The translations under genes and the position numbers were made by a program. From positions 1 through 64,000 of the forward strand of contig CAYSMF010000001.1 in NCBI GenBank assembly GCA_964432155.1: a stretch of DNA of 64,000 nucleotides, read 5' to 3'. Shown here piece by piece: positions 41,432 to 49,459 of the stretch. The first letter of the stretch is position 1. Each line of letters starts with the position of its first letter. Origin of the DNA: UBA10438 sp964432155 (GTDB taxonomy: Bacteria > Bacteroidota > Ignavibacteria > Kapaibacteriales > Kapaibacteriaceae). The notes below the pieces were generated by a model. That model was given only the letters and a program-made list of their open reading frames with translations. It did not search any database and was not told the DNA's origin.

Positions 41432-42222
41432 AGCAGCACATCGTTGCCGGAAATTGGAAAATGCACACGAACAAATCTGAGGCATCAGATCTCGTGATGG
41501 GTATCCACGATGGGGTAGGATCACGCACACTTCCGATGTCGCTCGACATCGTGGTGTGTCCTCCATTTGTGTGGATCGAGCATATCATTTCGTCGCTCAA
41601 CGGTGGTATAGCATCGCAGCGCGCTAGTTCATCACCAATAGCGTGTGGCGCGCAGGACTGTCATCACGAGTTGAAGGGGGCATACACCGGCGATATCAGT
41701 GCTTCAATGATTGCAGACCTGGGGTGTCGGTATGTGATCGTCGGACACTCGGAACGGCGCCAGTATCATGGTGAGACGAATGAACGAATTGCTCAAAAAG
41801 TCGTTGCTGCACGCGAAGCAGGATTGCGTCCGATCGTATGTGTTGGCGAAACGGCCGAAGAGCGAGCTGAAGGACGCACCGCAGACGTTGTTGGTCAGCA
41901 GATCGACGCCATTCTTGCAGGAGCCGGTTCGGCGGCAATGAACGAAAGCGTCGTTGCCTATGAACCCCTTTGGGCTATTGGCACTGGCGTTGCAGCATCT
42001 CCCGAGCAAGCTCAGGAAGTGCATGCAATGATCCGCGCGCGACTCAATCAGCACGGCGCACCGGCAACAGCCCTGTTGTATGGAGGCAGCGTGAATGCCT
42101 CCAATGCGGCATCATTCTTCGCGTGTCCGGATGTTGATGGTGCCCTTGTCGGTGGAGCGTCACTCGCCGCCGACACATTCCTGTCAATCATCGACGCGGC
42201 CTCGGCTGCATGGTCGGAATGA
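41428..42222 (+). CDS. tpiA: Triosephosphate isomerase
   Basis: A 264-residue TIM-barrel enzyme interconverting glyceraldehyde-3-phosphate and dihydroxyacetone phosphate. The N-terminal GNWKMHTN carries Lys and His of the active site. The SERRQYHGETNERI region, the catalytic Glu in VVAYEPLWAIGTG, and LYGGSVNASNAASFFACPDVDGALVGGAS complete the fold. It overlaps lptC and pgsA by ATGA junctions. Placement between LPS and phosphatidylglycerol genes is not functional by itself but suggests coupled expression. Confidence 0.98.
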   Translation: MKQHIVAGNWKMHTNKSEASDLVMGIHDGVGSRTLPMSLDIVVCPPFVWIEHIISSLNGGIASQRASSSPIACGAQDCHHELKGAYTGDISASMIADLGCRYVIVGHSERRQYHGETNERIAQKVVAAREAGLRPIVCVGETAEERAEGRTADVVGQQIDAILAGAGSAAMNESVVAYEPLWAIGTGVAASPEQAQEVHAMIRARLNQHGAPATALLYGGSVNASNAASFFACPDVDGALVGGASLAADTFLSIIDAASAAWSE

Positions 42223-42794
42223 AGTTCACACTCGCAAATATTGTCACCATCTCCCGGCTGTTTCTCGCACCAGTCTTCCTGGTGTGTATTCTCATTGACT
42301 CGCCGACGGCAGTTAGCTGGTCAGTGATCATCTACCTTGTAGCTGCACTTACTGACTGGTTGGACGGATATCTCGCGCGTAAGTTCGGCGAGGTAACATC
42401 GCATGGCGTGTTCCTTGATCCACTCGCCGACAAGGTGCTCACCACATCAGCGTTCATAGCCTTGGTGGTGCACGACATTGTGCCTCTCTGGATGGTTGTT
42501 GTGATTATCGTCAGAGACTTCGGTGTTACGGCCATGCGAAGCATTGCTGACGATCGTGGCATGAGTATGCAGACATCATATGTGGCCAAAGTCAAGACGT
42601 TCTCGCAGATGATTGTGATTGCGTGGGCGCTCATTCTCTTTTGGCTGCACAAACAAACTCCTGACGCGCCCGAATACGTGTACCTTCTCTCATCGGATGT
42701 CACCGGTGTAGCGATGCTCGTTGTCACGTTGCTCACCATCTACACAGCCGTACATTACATCATTGTTAACCGAAGGATATTCTCTCGTGGCTGA
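42219..42794 (+). CDS. pgsA: CDP-diacylglycerol-glycerol-3-phosphate 3-phosphatidyltransferase
   Basis: A 191-residue membrane CDP-alcohol phosphatidyltransferase. The signature D-G-x2-A-R-x8-G-x3-D-x3-D is visible in TDWLDGYLARKFGEVTSHGVFLDPLADK. About five membrane segments follow. It makes phosphatidylglycerol phosphate, which the next gene (pgpA) dephosphorylates. I chose ATG 42219, which overlaps the tpiA stop (ATGA), over ATG 42210, because the protein then begins MKFTLANIVTISR as in homologues. Confidence 0.93.
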   Translation: MKFTLANIVTISRLFLAPVFLVCILIDSPTAVSWSVIIYLVAALTDWLDGYLARKFGEVTSHGVFLDPLADKVLTTSAFIALVVHDIVPLWMVVVIIVRDFGVTAMRSIADDRGMSMQTSYVAKVKTFSQMIVIAWALILFWLHKQTPDAPEYVYLLSSDVTGVAMLVVTLLTIYTAVHYIIVNRRIFSRG

Positions 42795-43323
42795 ACGCAT
42801 TCCTCGTCCAAAGCTTTCTGGTGCTGCCGATTACATCGCAACTGTCGGTGGTATCGGACTCTTGCCGATCATGCCGGGATCATGGTGTAGTGTTGTGATC
42901 GCCATTCCAGCAGCAATTCCACTGCTATTCCCGCATCTCGGTATCACGACGTTTGAGTTGCAGGTTGGGTATGCCATTGCGATGGTGCTCTTCATCGCGT
43001 TCGGCTGGTGGAGCGTCGGAAAGATTCAGGCAAAGTGGGGACACGATCCAAGTGTCGTAGTGGTTGACGAGGCCGCTGGTATGAGTCTTGTCTTCCTCGC
43101 ACCTGCGGCCCATGATGGTCTTGCGCTTTGGGCTTGCGCCGTGTTTCTCTTCCGCGTGTTTGACGTTGCAAAGCCGTGGCCGATGAGCTACGTCAACGAC
43201 CGCACGGAGGCGTGGGCCGTGCTTGGTGACGACCTCCTTGCAGCGGTAACAACCGTGATTGCTGTCCAATTGGTCTCGCGTGCGCTTCTTGCACTTGGAA
43301 TCATGCTCCCAAGCATGTTGTGA
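42787..43323 (+). CDS. pgpA: Phosphatidylglycerophosphatase A
   Basis: A 178-residue PgpA-family membrane phosphatase, converting phosphatidylglycerol phosphate to phosphatidylglycerol. Motifs: IATVGGIGLLPIMPGSWCSV, VVVDEAAGMSLVF and FRVFDVAKPWP, with three to four membrane helices. The start is GTG 42787, which overlaps the pgsA stop by 8 nt and follows AAGGA 9 nt upstream. No ATG is available, and the frame upstream lies in pgsA. It ends the kdsA-lptC-tpiA-pgsA-pgpA chain. Confidence 0.9.
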   Translation: MAERIPRPKLSGAADYIATVGGIGLLPIMPGSWCSVVIAIPAAIPLLFPHLGITTFELQVGYAIAMVLFIAFGWWSVGKIQAKWGHDPSVVVVDEAAGMSLVFLAPAAHDGLALWACAVFLFRVFDVAKPWPMSYVNDRTEAWAVLGDDLLAAVTTVIAVQLVSRALLALGIMLPSML

Positions 43324-43400
43324 TCGTCGGCACGTTACAACCGCATAAAACAAGGTGTTTTCACGTAGTGATTCGCTGAAACCCCTATGAAATAGGTGGA

Positions 43401-43409
43401 TGTGGATAA
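43401..43409 (-). promoter_or_regulatory. Consensus DnaA box (TTATCCACA) upstream of hup
   Basis: TGTGGATAA on the plus strand is TTATCCACA on the minus, the exact DnaA consensus. It lies between two near-identical 12-nt direct repeats of AACCCCTAT(G/A)AA at about 43380 and 43422. A single box is not an origin and may be fortuitous. Confidence 0.4.
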
Positions 43410-43416
43410 GTCATCC

Positions 43417-43446
43417 TTGAAAACCCCTATAAACAGCTGATATTTT
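43417..43446 (+). promoter_or_regulatory. Putative promoter of hup
   Basis: TTGAAA (43417-43422) and TATTTT (43441-43446) are 18 nt apart. TATTTTCG (43441-43448) is one base from the TAnnTTTG consensus. The leader would be about 40 nt. Confidence 0.4.
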
Positions 43447-43490
43447 CGCTCTGCATCTGGTTTTTACCAACAGTTTTTTGTGGGGTTACT

Positions 43491-43853
43491 ATGAACAAGG
43501 CAGAGCTTATTGAAGCCATTGCCGGTGCTGCTGGACTCAGCAAGTCACAAGCAGACACAGCGTTGAACGCAACAATCAATGCGATCAAGGCAGAACTCGG
43601 TAAGGGCGGCAACGTGTCGCTTATCGGCTTCGGCTCATTCACGGTCAGCAAGCGTTCAGCTCGCACAGGCCGCAATCCATTCACAGGCGCAACGATCAAG
43701 ATCGCTGCACGCAAGGTTGCCAAGTTCAGCGCCGGTGCTGACCTCAAGGCAGTTGTGAACGGTGAGAAGAAGGCTGGCGCAAAGAAGGCAGCTCCAAAGG
43801 CATCAGCAAAGAAGGCAGCTCCGAAGAAGGCAGCAGCTAAGAAGAAGAAGTAA
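43491..43853 (+). CDS. hup: HU-family DNA-binding protein with Lys/Ala-rich tail
   Basis: A 120-residue nucleoid protein. Residues 1-90 are a classical HU/IHF fold (MNKAELIEAIAGAAGLSKSQAD, SLIGFGSFTVSKRSARTGRNPFTG, AARKVAKFSAGADLKAVVN). The last 30 residues are almost entirely Lys and Ala (KKAGAKKAAPKASAKKAAPKKAAAKKKK), resembling histone H1 or the tailed HU of Actinobacteria and Bdellovibrio-like bacteria. The tail is a low-complexity DNA-binding extension. It is flanked upstream by a consensus DnaA box and repeats and downstream by a strong terminator, so it is a single-gene unit. Confidence 0.94.
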   Translation: MNKAELIEAIAGAAGLSKSQADTALNATINAIKAELGKGGNVSLIGFGSFTVSKRSARTGRNPFTGATIKIAARKVAKFSAGADLKAVVNGEKKAGAKKAAPKASAKKAAPKKAAAKKKK

Positions 43854-43867
43854 TTCGAAAGAATTGT

Positions 43868-43896
43868 AAAGCCCGCCATTCGGCGGGCTTTTTTTT
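43868..43896 (+). terminator. Rho-independent terminator of hup
   Basis: AAAGCCCGCC / GGCGGGCTTT pair around a 4-nt loop and run into eight Ts. The pyrB promoter box starts 5 nt after it. Confidence 0.95.
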
Positions 43897-43900
43897 GCCC

Positions 43901-43908
43901 TATTTTTG
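43901..43908 (+). promoter_or_regulatory. TAnnTTTG -7 box for pyrB
   Basis: TATTTTTG matches TAnnTTTG exactly and ends 6 nt before the pyrB ATG, so the message would start at or next to the start codon. Confidence 0.5.
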
Positions 43909-43914
43909 CAGCCG

Positions 43915-44823
43915 ATGGCATCGTCACACCTCCTGTCTACGCATGACCTCAATCGTGAGGACATAACATCGATCCTCGATGACGCGGCTGCCATTCTACC
44001 AGCACACGCGAACCTCCCAGACGTTGAGCAATCGCTCGCGGGGCGGAACATTGTGCTTGCCTTCCTTGAGCCTTCCACACGTACACGCTTGTCGTTTGAA
44101 ACCGCAGCGCAACGGCTTGGTGCGTCGACGGTGCTGTTTCAAGCAACAGGTAGCAGTGTCGAGAAGGGTGAGACGCTCCGCGAATCGCTCCGCACGATCG
44201 AATCGATGGGGTTTGATGCAGTGGTGCTTCGTCACGGACAGAACGGAGTTCATCGTGAGGTCGCTTCTTGGTCGCGCATGGCCGTGATTAACGCCGGCGA
44301 AGGAACGATGCAGCATCCGACGCAGGCACTGCTTGATGCGGCAACAATTCGCGAGCGCTTCGGTACGATCGATGGTGTCAAGGTTGCCATTGTTGGTGAC
44401 CTGCGTCATTCGCGCGTTGCGCGATCCACCGCTGATGTCTTGCAAAAGTGCGGTGCCGAGATTGGGTACTGTGCACCTGATGCATTGGTTCCTACCGATA
44501 GCCAGTTTGCCAACGCCCAGCGCCTCGCATCGATCGAGGCATGCTGTTCATGGGCCGACGTCGTGTATCTCCTGCGCATTCAGCGTGAGCGACTCGCCGC
44601 AGACGTCCATATCGACGAACAGGCCTACCGTGCATCGTACGCGCTAACGACGGCTGTGGCTGAAGCGCATCCAACCATCGTGGTGCTGCATCCTGGTCCG
44701 GTCAATATTGGCGTCGAGCTTGATGCCGCAATCCTTGACCATTCATCGTGTTTAGTTCATCGACAGGTTACGCAAGGTGTTGCCGTGCGTATGGCTGTGT
44801 TACAACGACTTCTTCACTCGTGA
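43915..44823 (+). CDS. pyrB: Aspartate carbamoyltransferase catalytic subunit
   Basis: A 302-residue aspartate transcarbamoylase catalytic chain, which makes carbamoyl-aspartate in pyrimidine synthesis. The carbamoyl-phosphate site FLEPSTRTRLSFE, the HRE loop QNGVHREVASW, GTMQHPTQALLDAATIRERFG, IVGDLRHSRVARS and HPGPVNIGVE are intact. No regulatory chain (pyrI) or dihydroorotase (pyrC) is adjacent. carB follows 16 nt after its stop. The start ATG lies immediately after a TAnnTTTG box, so a leaderless transcript is likely. Confidence 0.97.
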   Translation: MASSHLLSTHDLNREDITSILDDAAAILPAHANLPDVEQSLAGRNIVLAFLEPSTRTRLSFETAAQRLGASTVLFQATGSSVEKGETLRESLRTIESMGFDAVVLRHGQNGVHREVASWSRMAVINAGEGTMQHPTQALLDAATIRERFGTIDGVKVAIVGDLRHSRVARSTADVLQKCGAEIGYCAPDALVPTDSQFANAQRLASIEACCSWADVVYLLRIQRERLAADVHIDEQAYRASYALTTAVAEAHPTIVVLHPGPVNIGVELDAAILDHSSCLVHRQVTQGVAVRMAVLQRLLHS

Positions 44824-44839
44824 TCTTTCTCTGGGGACT

Positions 44840-47800
44840 ATGCCAAAACGTACTGACCTTCGCACAATTCTTGTTATCGGATCGGGTCCCATCATTATCG
44901 GACAGGCCTGTGAATTCGATTACTCTGGCACGCAGGCATGCAAGGTGTTGCGTGAAGAAGGCTATCGCGTTGTCCTGATCAATTCGAATCCTGCGACGAT
45001 TATGACAGACCCACACGTGGCTGATGCCACGTACGTGGAGCCCATTACGCCACAGTTCATTGAAGAAGTGATCCGCAAGGAGCGTCCGGAAGCAATTCTG
45101 CCTACGATGGGCGGACAGGTAGCACTCAATGCTGCGGTCGCACTGCACGAGCAGGGAATTCTCGCGAAGTATAATGTTGAGCTGATCGGCTCGCAGATTG
45201 AATCGATTCACAAGGCGGAGGACCGCGAGCTCTTTCTCAATGCGATGATGAAAATCGGCATGGAGATGGCGCGTGGTGGCTTCGTGCATGACTTTGATGA
45301 AGGCATGCAGATGATCGACTCTGTCGGCTTCCCAGCGATCATCCGTCCATCATTTACGATGGGTGGTACCGGCGGTGGCATCGCGTACAACATGGAAGAG
45401 TACCGCGATATGCTCCGCAATGGCCTTGTGGCCAGTCCGATCAGTCGCGTGCTTGTCGAAGAGAGTATCATCGGATGGAAAGAGTATGAGCTCGAGGTGA
45501 TGCGCGACACAAAGGACAACGTCGTCATCATTTGCTCGATTGAGAATGTCGACCCAATGGGCGTGCATACAGGTGACTCGATTACGGTTGCCCCGGCGCA
45601 GACGCTGACAGATCGCGAGTATCAACGCATGCGTGACGCAGCGCTGAAGATCATCCGCGAAATCGGCGTTGAGACAGGTGGATCCAATATCCAGTTTGCT
45701 GTCAACCCAGCAGATGGCCGCATGGTAGTCATCGAGATGAACCCACGCGTGTCGCGCAGCTCGGCCTTGGCCTCGAAGGCAACGGGTTTCCCGATTGCTA
45801 AAATTGCCGCGAAGCTCGCCGTCGGCTACACACTCGACGAAATCGTCAACGACATCACCAAGAAGACGCCAGCGTGCTTCGAGCCATCGATTGACTACGT
45901 GGTGGTGAAGATTCCGCGGTGGGACTTCGAGAAGTTCCACGAGGCCGATAACTCGCTCGGTATCCAGATGAAGTCGGTAGGCGAAGCAATGGCCTTCGGA
46001 CGCACGTTCAAAGAGGCCATGCAAAAGGCGCTGCGCTCGCTTGAGCAAAAACGTTACGGCTTCGGATTCGATTCAGCAGCATATCTCGAAACATCGCCTG
46101 TGTCTGACGCGACACGTGATCACGTTCGCTCGCGTCTGCGTCTGCGCACGTCAACTTCGATCTTTGATCTTTGCGATGCCTTGCGCATCGGCATGTCGAA
46201 GGAAGAGATTCACGAGCTTACCAAGTACGATCCATGGTTCATCGAGCAGTGTGATCAGATTGTGCAGGAAGCTCTTGCACTCTTGCGCGCCAAGGGCGAC
46301 GGTGATGTGCTCTCTGCCATCACGGCCAATCATATGCGCCGCCTCAAGCGGTATGGATTCTCGGACTATCAGATCGGGATGCTCACGGGAACATCCGAGA
46401 CGACGGTTCGCGCTCGTCGTCTTGCACTGGGCGTGCGTCCAGTGTACAAAACCGTTGATACCTGTGCAGCAGAGTTTGAGTCGGAGACCCCATACCATTA
46501 CTCCTGCTACGACATGGAGAATGAGGCAATCCCATCAACATCAAAAAAGGTCATCATCCTCGGTAGCGGTCCAAACCGTATCGGACAGGGCATTGAGTTC
46601 GATTATTGCTGCGTACAGGGCGTCTTTGCGCTTCGCAAGAGCGGGTACGAAGCCATCATGATCAACTGCAATCCAGAGACCGTGTCGACAGATTACGACA
46701 CGACGAGTAGGTTGTACTTCGAGCCGCTCACGTTTGAAGACGTGATGAACGTGATTGATGTTGAACAACCTGATGGTGTAATCGTCACATTTGGTGGACA
46801 GACGCCGCTGAAGCTTGCTCAAGCGCTGTACGAAGCTGGCGTGCCGTTGATTGGAACATCACCTGAAGGCATCGATCTTGCTGAAGACCGCCAGCGATTT
46901 GGTGAGCTTCTCGATCGTCTCGCTATCGCATGTCCACCATGGGGTACGTGTAAATCGGAAGAAGACGCTGTTGCGATCGCCGATCGAATTGGATATCCGG
47001 TGTTGGTGCGTCCGTCGTACGTTCTCGGTGGACGTGCAATGCAGATCTGTTACCGCGAAGAGGCGCTGCGCTCATACATGCGCACGGCGATCGCGCAGGA
47101 TCCGGAACGTCCGGTACTCATTGACCACTTCCTCGAGAATGCCATCGAGTTTGATGTCGATGCCGTCAGTGATGGCACCACGACGGTCATCGGTGGAATG
47201 ATGCAGCACATCGAAGAAGCAGGCGTTCACTCGGGCGACTCGTCATGCGTGCTGCCACCATACAACATCTCTGCAGACGTGCTCGACACCATGCGTGCGC
47301 ACGCGGAGGCCATGGCGAAGGAGCTCAAGGTTGTAGGTCTGCTAAACATTCAGTTTGCCGTGCAGAACGGCAATGTCTACGTGCTCGAGGTCAACCCACG
47401 AGCATCGCGCACCGTACCATTCGTATCGAAGGCAACCGGAGTGCAGCTGGCACAGTATGCAACACGCGTCATGCTTGGTGAACCAGTAGCAACGCTTGGC
47501 ATTCCTCCCTTTAATCCGTCGATGCCGCGCACAGCGATCAAAGAGTCGGTGTTCCCATTCTCGAAGTTCCCACATGCAAGTGTCTTCCTCGGACCTGAAA
47601 TGCGTTCGACAGGGGAAGTGATGGGAATGGATGCGTCGTTCGGACGAGCCATTGTGAAATCGCACATCTCTGCGGGGAATTCCTTGCCCCTTAGCGGCAA
47701 TGTCTTCATCTCATTGAGCTCGCACGACAAGTCACAACGCGCCGTGGAGATGGCACGCGGGTATCATGCGCTTGGGTTTACGATTCTGGCGACAAAGGGT

Positions 47801-48103
47801 ACCGCAACCTTCCTAGAAGAGCACGGTATTGCCGTGACGCCAGTTCGGAAACACTACGAAGGACGGCCAAGTATTATCGATCAGATTGCCAATGGCGATG
47901 TGCACATCGTGATCAACACACCACTTGGTGAGAACGCCCGATACGACGAAGCCGTGATGGGGCGCACAGCGATGAAGTACAAGGTTCCATTCTTCACAAC
48001 GCTGGCTGCTGCTGAAGCATCATTGCATGGCATTCGCGCCCTGCGTGATGAAACATTTACGTCGGTGTCGTTGCAGGAGCACTATGCGGCGTCCCACGCC
48101 TGA
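44840..48103 (+). CDS. carB: Carbamoyl-phosphate synthase large subunit
   Basis: A 1087-residue CarB. The first ATP-grasp half opens with LVIGSGPIIIGQACEFDYSG and contains MGGQVALNAAVAL. The second half repeats the pattern (IILGSGPNRIGQGIEFDYCC, TFGGQTPLKLAQAL). The C-terminal MGS allosteric domain is present (GYHALGFTILATKGTATFLEEHGI...DVHIVINTPLG). It makes carbamoyl phosphate with the glutaminase CarA, which is absent here. It follows pyrB closely, so pyrimidine supply is the likely main use. The start at ATG 44840 (MPKRTDLRT) follows TGGGGA; the frame upstream overlaps pyrB. Confidence 0.98.
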   Translation: MPKRTDLRTILVIGSGPIIIGQACEFDYSGTQACKVLREEGYRVVLINSNPATIMTDPHVADATYVEPITPQFIEEVIRKERPEAILPTMGGQVALNAAVALHEQGILAKYNVELIGSQIESIHKAEDRELFLNAMMKIGMEMARGGFVHDFDEGMQMIDSVGFPAIIRPSFTMGGTGGGIAYNMEEYRDMLRNGLVASPISRVLVEESIIGWKEYELEVMRDTKDNVVIICSIENVDPMGVHTGDSITVAPAQTLTDREYQRMRDAALKIIREIGVETGGSNIQFAVNPADGRMVVIEMNPRVSRSSALASKATGFPIAKIAAKLAVGYTLDEIVNDITKKTPACFEPSIDYVVVKIPRWDFEKFHEADNSLGIQMKSVGEAMAFGRTFKEAMQKALRSLEQKRYGFGFDSAAYLETSPVSDATRDHVRSRLRLRTSTSIFDLCDALRIGMSKEEIHELTKYDPWFIEQCDQIVQEALALLRAKGDGDVLSAITANHMRRLKRYGFSDYQIGMLTGTSETTVRARRLALGVRPVYKTVDTCAAEFESETPYHYSCYDMENEAIPSTSKKVIILGSGPNRIGQGIEFDYCCVQGVFALRKSGYEAIMINCNPETVSTDYDTTSRLYFEPLTFEDVMNVIDVEQPDGVIVTFGGQTPLKLAQALYEAGVPLIGTSPEGIDLAEDRQRFGELLDRLAIACPPWGTCKSEEDAVAIADRIGYPVLVRPSYVLGGRAMQICYREEALRSYMRTAIAQDPERPVLIDHFLENAIEFDVDAVSDGTTTVIGGMMQHIEEAGVHSGDSSCVLPPYNISADVLDTMRAHAEAMAKELKVVGLLNIQFAVQNGNVYVLEVNPRASRTVPFVSKATGVQLAQYATRVMLGEPVATLGIPPFNPSMPRTAIKESVFPFSKFPHASVFLGPEMRSTGEVMGMDASFGRAIVKSHISAGNSLPLSGNVFISLSSHDKSQRAVEMARGYHALGFTILATKGTATFLEEHGIAVTPVRKHYEGRPSIIDQIANGDVHIVINTPLGENARYDEAVMGRTAMKYKVPFFTTLAAAEASLHGIRALRDETFTSVSLQEHYAASHA

Positions 48104-48980
48104 AATCGAGCGTGTCTGGACAGTGCGAGATCTCATCTCGTGGGGTCAGGAGTATTTCGAAAAGAAGGGTGTTGATTCACCCCGCTTGACGATCGATCTG
48201 CTGCTCTGTGCAGTGCTCGAGATTTCACGACTCGACTTGTACATGCAGCATGATCGCCCTCTGACCAAGGACGAGCTCACGCGTCTCCGTGCATTTGTTA
48301 CACGACGAAGTCAGCGCGAGCCGTTGCAGTACATCCTCGGATTCGCCGACTTCTACGGCCTCCAGTTTCAGGTTACGCCGGCGGTACTCATCCCACGTCC
48401 GGAAACAGAGATCTTGGTGGAGCGTTGCATTCGATGGATTTCGTCAAGGGGCGATACCACACTTCGATGTGTCGATATCGGTACAGGCAGTGGTTGCATT
48501 CCGCTCACGGTGGCGCGTCACTGCGCCACTACATCGTGGATGTGTATCGACAAGAGTCATGATGCGCTCGACGTTGCGCACCGTAATGCAGTTGCTCTTG
48601 GTGTTGCCGAGCGTTGTACGATGCTGAATCTTGATATCCTCGAGGCTGTACCTCCTGGCATGTTTGATGTGGTTACGATGAATCCACCGTACATCGCGCC
48701 TGACGAAGTAGACACGCTCGAGCATGAAGTCCGCGACCACGAGCCGCGGATGGCCCTCACGGATGAGCATGATGGTACCACGTTCTACCGTCGTTTTGCT
48801 GAAGTTGCGCACGCCATGCTTTCTCCTGACGGCAGGGCATTTATTGAACTTGGATATGGTCAGGCTGATAGCGTTGTTGAGATCTTTCGAGATGGCGGAC
48901 TTGAATGTCTGGTTATCAATGACCTTGCCGGGATTCCGCGAGTGATAGAGGCTTTCCACAAGAACATTACCTCCACGTAA
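48084..48980 (+). CDS. prmC: Peptide chain release factor N5-glutamine methyltransferase (PrmC/HemK)
   Basis: A 298-residue SAM-dependent methyltransferase that modifies the GGQ glutamine of release factors. The SAM motif is CVDIGTGSGCIPLTVAR, and the catalytic NPPY is in MNPPYIAPDEV. The helical N-terminal domain is normal (SWGQEYFEKKGVDSPRLTIDLLL). ATG 48084 overlaps the carB stop by 20 nt; upstream frame to 48027 is inside carB. A weak hairpin with a T-run follows the stop (about 48990-49019). Confidence 0.95.
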   Translation: MRRPTPEIERVWTVRDLISWGQEYFEKKGVDSPRLTIDLLLCAVLEISRLDLYMQHDRPLTKDELTRLRAFVTRRSQREPLQYILGFADFYGLQFQVTPAVLIPRPETEILVERCIRWISSRGDTTLRCVDIGTGSGCIPLTVARHCATTSWMCIDKSHDALDVAHRNAVALGVAERCTMLNLDILEAVPPGMFDVVTMNPPYIAPDEVDTLEHEVRDHEPRMALTDEHDGTTFYRRFAEVAHAMLSPDGRAFIELGYGQADSVVEIFRDGGLECLVINDLAGIPRVIEAFHKNITST

Positions 48981-49021
48981 TATTGACCCCTCGTCTGACC
49001 ACTGTACGAGTGCTTTTTTCG

Positions 49022-49029
49022 TAACTTCG
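49022..49029 (+). promoter_or_regulatory. TAnnTTCG box before the STAS gene
   Basis: TAACTTCG is one base from TAnnTTTG. It lies 18 nt before the ATG, just after a T-run that may end the prmC transcript. Confidence 0.3.
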
Positions 49030-49046
49030 TCGCGTTCGTAGGTTGG

Positions 49047-49430
49047 ATGAGAATCAGTACGGTTGGCCCCATGAACGATCATGATCAAATACGTGTTGAC
49101 GTCCATCCGAATCACGCAACAGTGCACCTGCGCGGTCAGTTTACTGGTGGGGAAGAGACCGATACAATGCAACGTATCGTTACCTCGTCCCACGACGGCG
49201 CACCGTTGAACGTGATTCTCGACTTGATGGATGTGACCTATGTGAACTCATCGTTCATGAGTGCGCTCCTGGCGTCGCAGTCCAATATGAGTCGACGTGG
49301 CGGTCAGCTTGTGCTGTGTCGGGTGCCTGAGACCCTCCAGCGCATTTTTACCGTGACGCGATTGAACAACGTCTTTCGAACATTTCTCACCGTTGAAGAA
49401 GCGGAGAGATCCTTTACAACTGAACATTAA
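49047..49430 (+). CDS. STAS-domain protein, anti-sigma factor antagonist-like
   Basis: A 127-residue single STAS domain: DQIRVDVHPNHATVHLRGQFTGGE, VILDLMDVTYVNSSFMSALLASQSNM, GQLVLCRVPETLQRIFTVTRLNNVFRTFLTVEEA. SpoIIAA-like antagonists have a conserved D-S-S-G-L-G loop whose Ser is phosphorylated. Here it reads VNSSFMS, so a Ser is kept but the Asp is Asn and the Gly residues are lost. Regulation of a sigma factor is possible but no anti-sigma kinase is nearby; it may instead act in a polarity or membrane system, as its position 29 nt before exbB hints. The start is ATG 49047; ATG 49071 is an alternative. Confidence 0.85.
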   Translation: MRISTVGPMNDHDQIRVDVHPNHATVHLRGQFTGGEETDTMQRIVTSSHDGAPLNVILDLMDVTYVNSSFMSALLASQSNMSRRGGQLVLCRVPETLQRIFTVTRLNNVFRTFLTVEEAERSFTTEH

Positions 49431-49459
49431 CAACATTCTGTTTCCACGAAGGGTGATGT

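Noticed and set aside
43401..43409. Replication origin at the DnaA box near hup
   Set aside because: Only one box, no AT-rich unwinding region and no dnaA/dnaN genes; not an origin.
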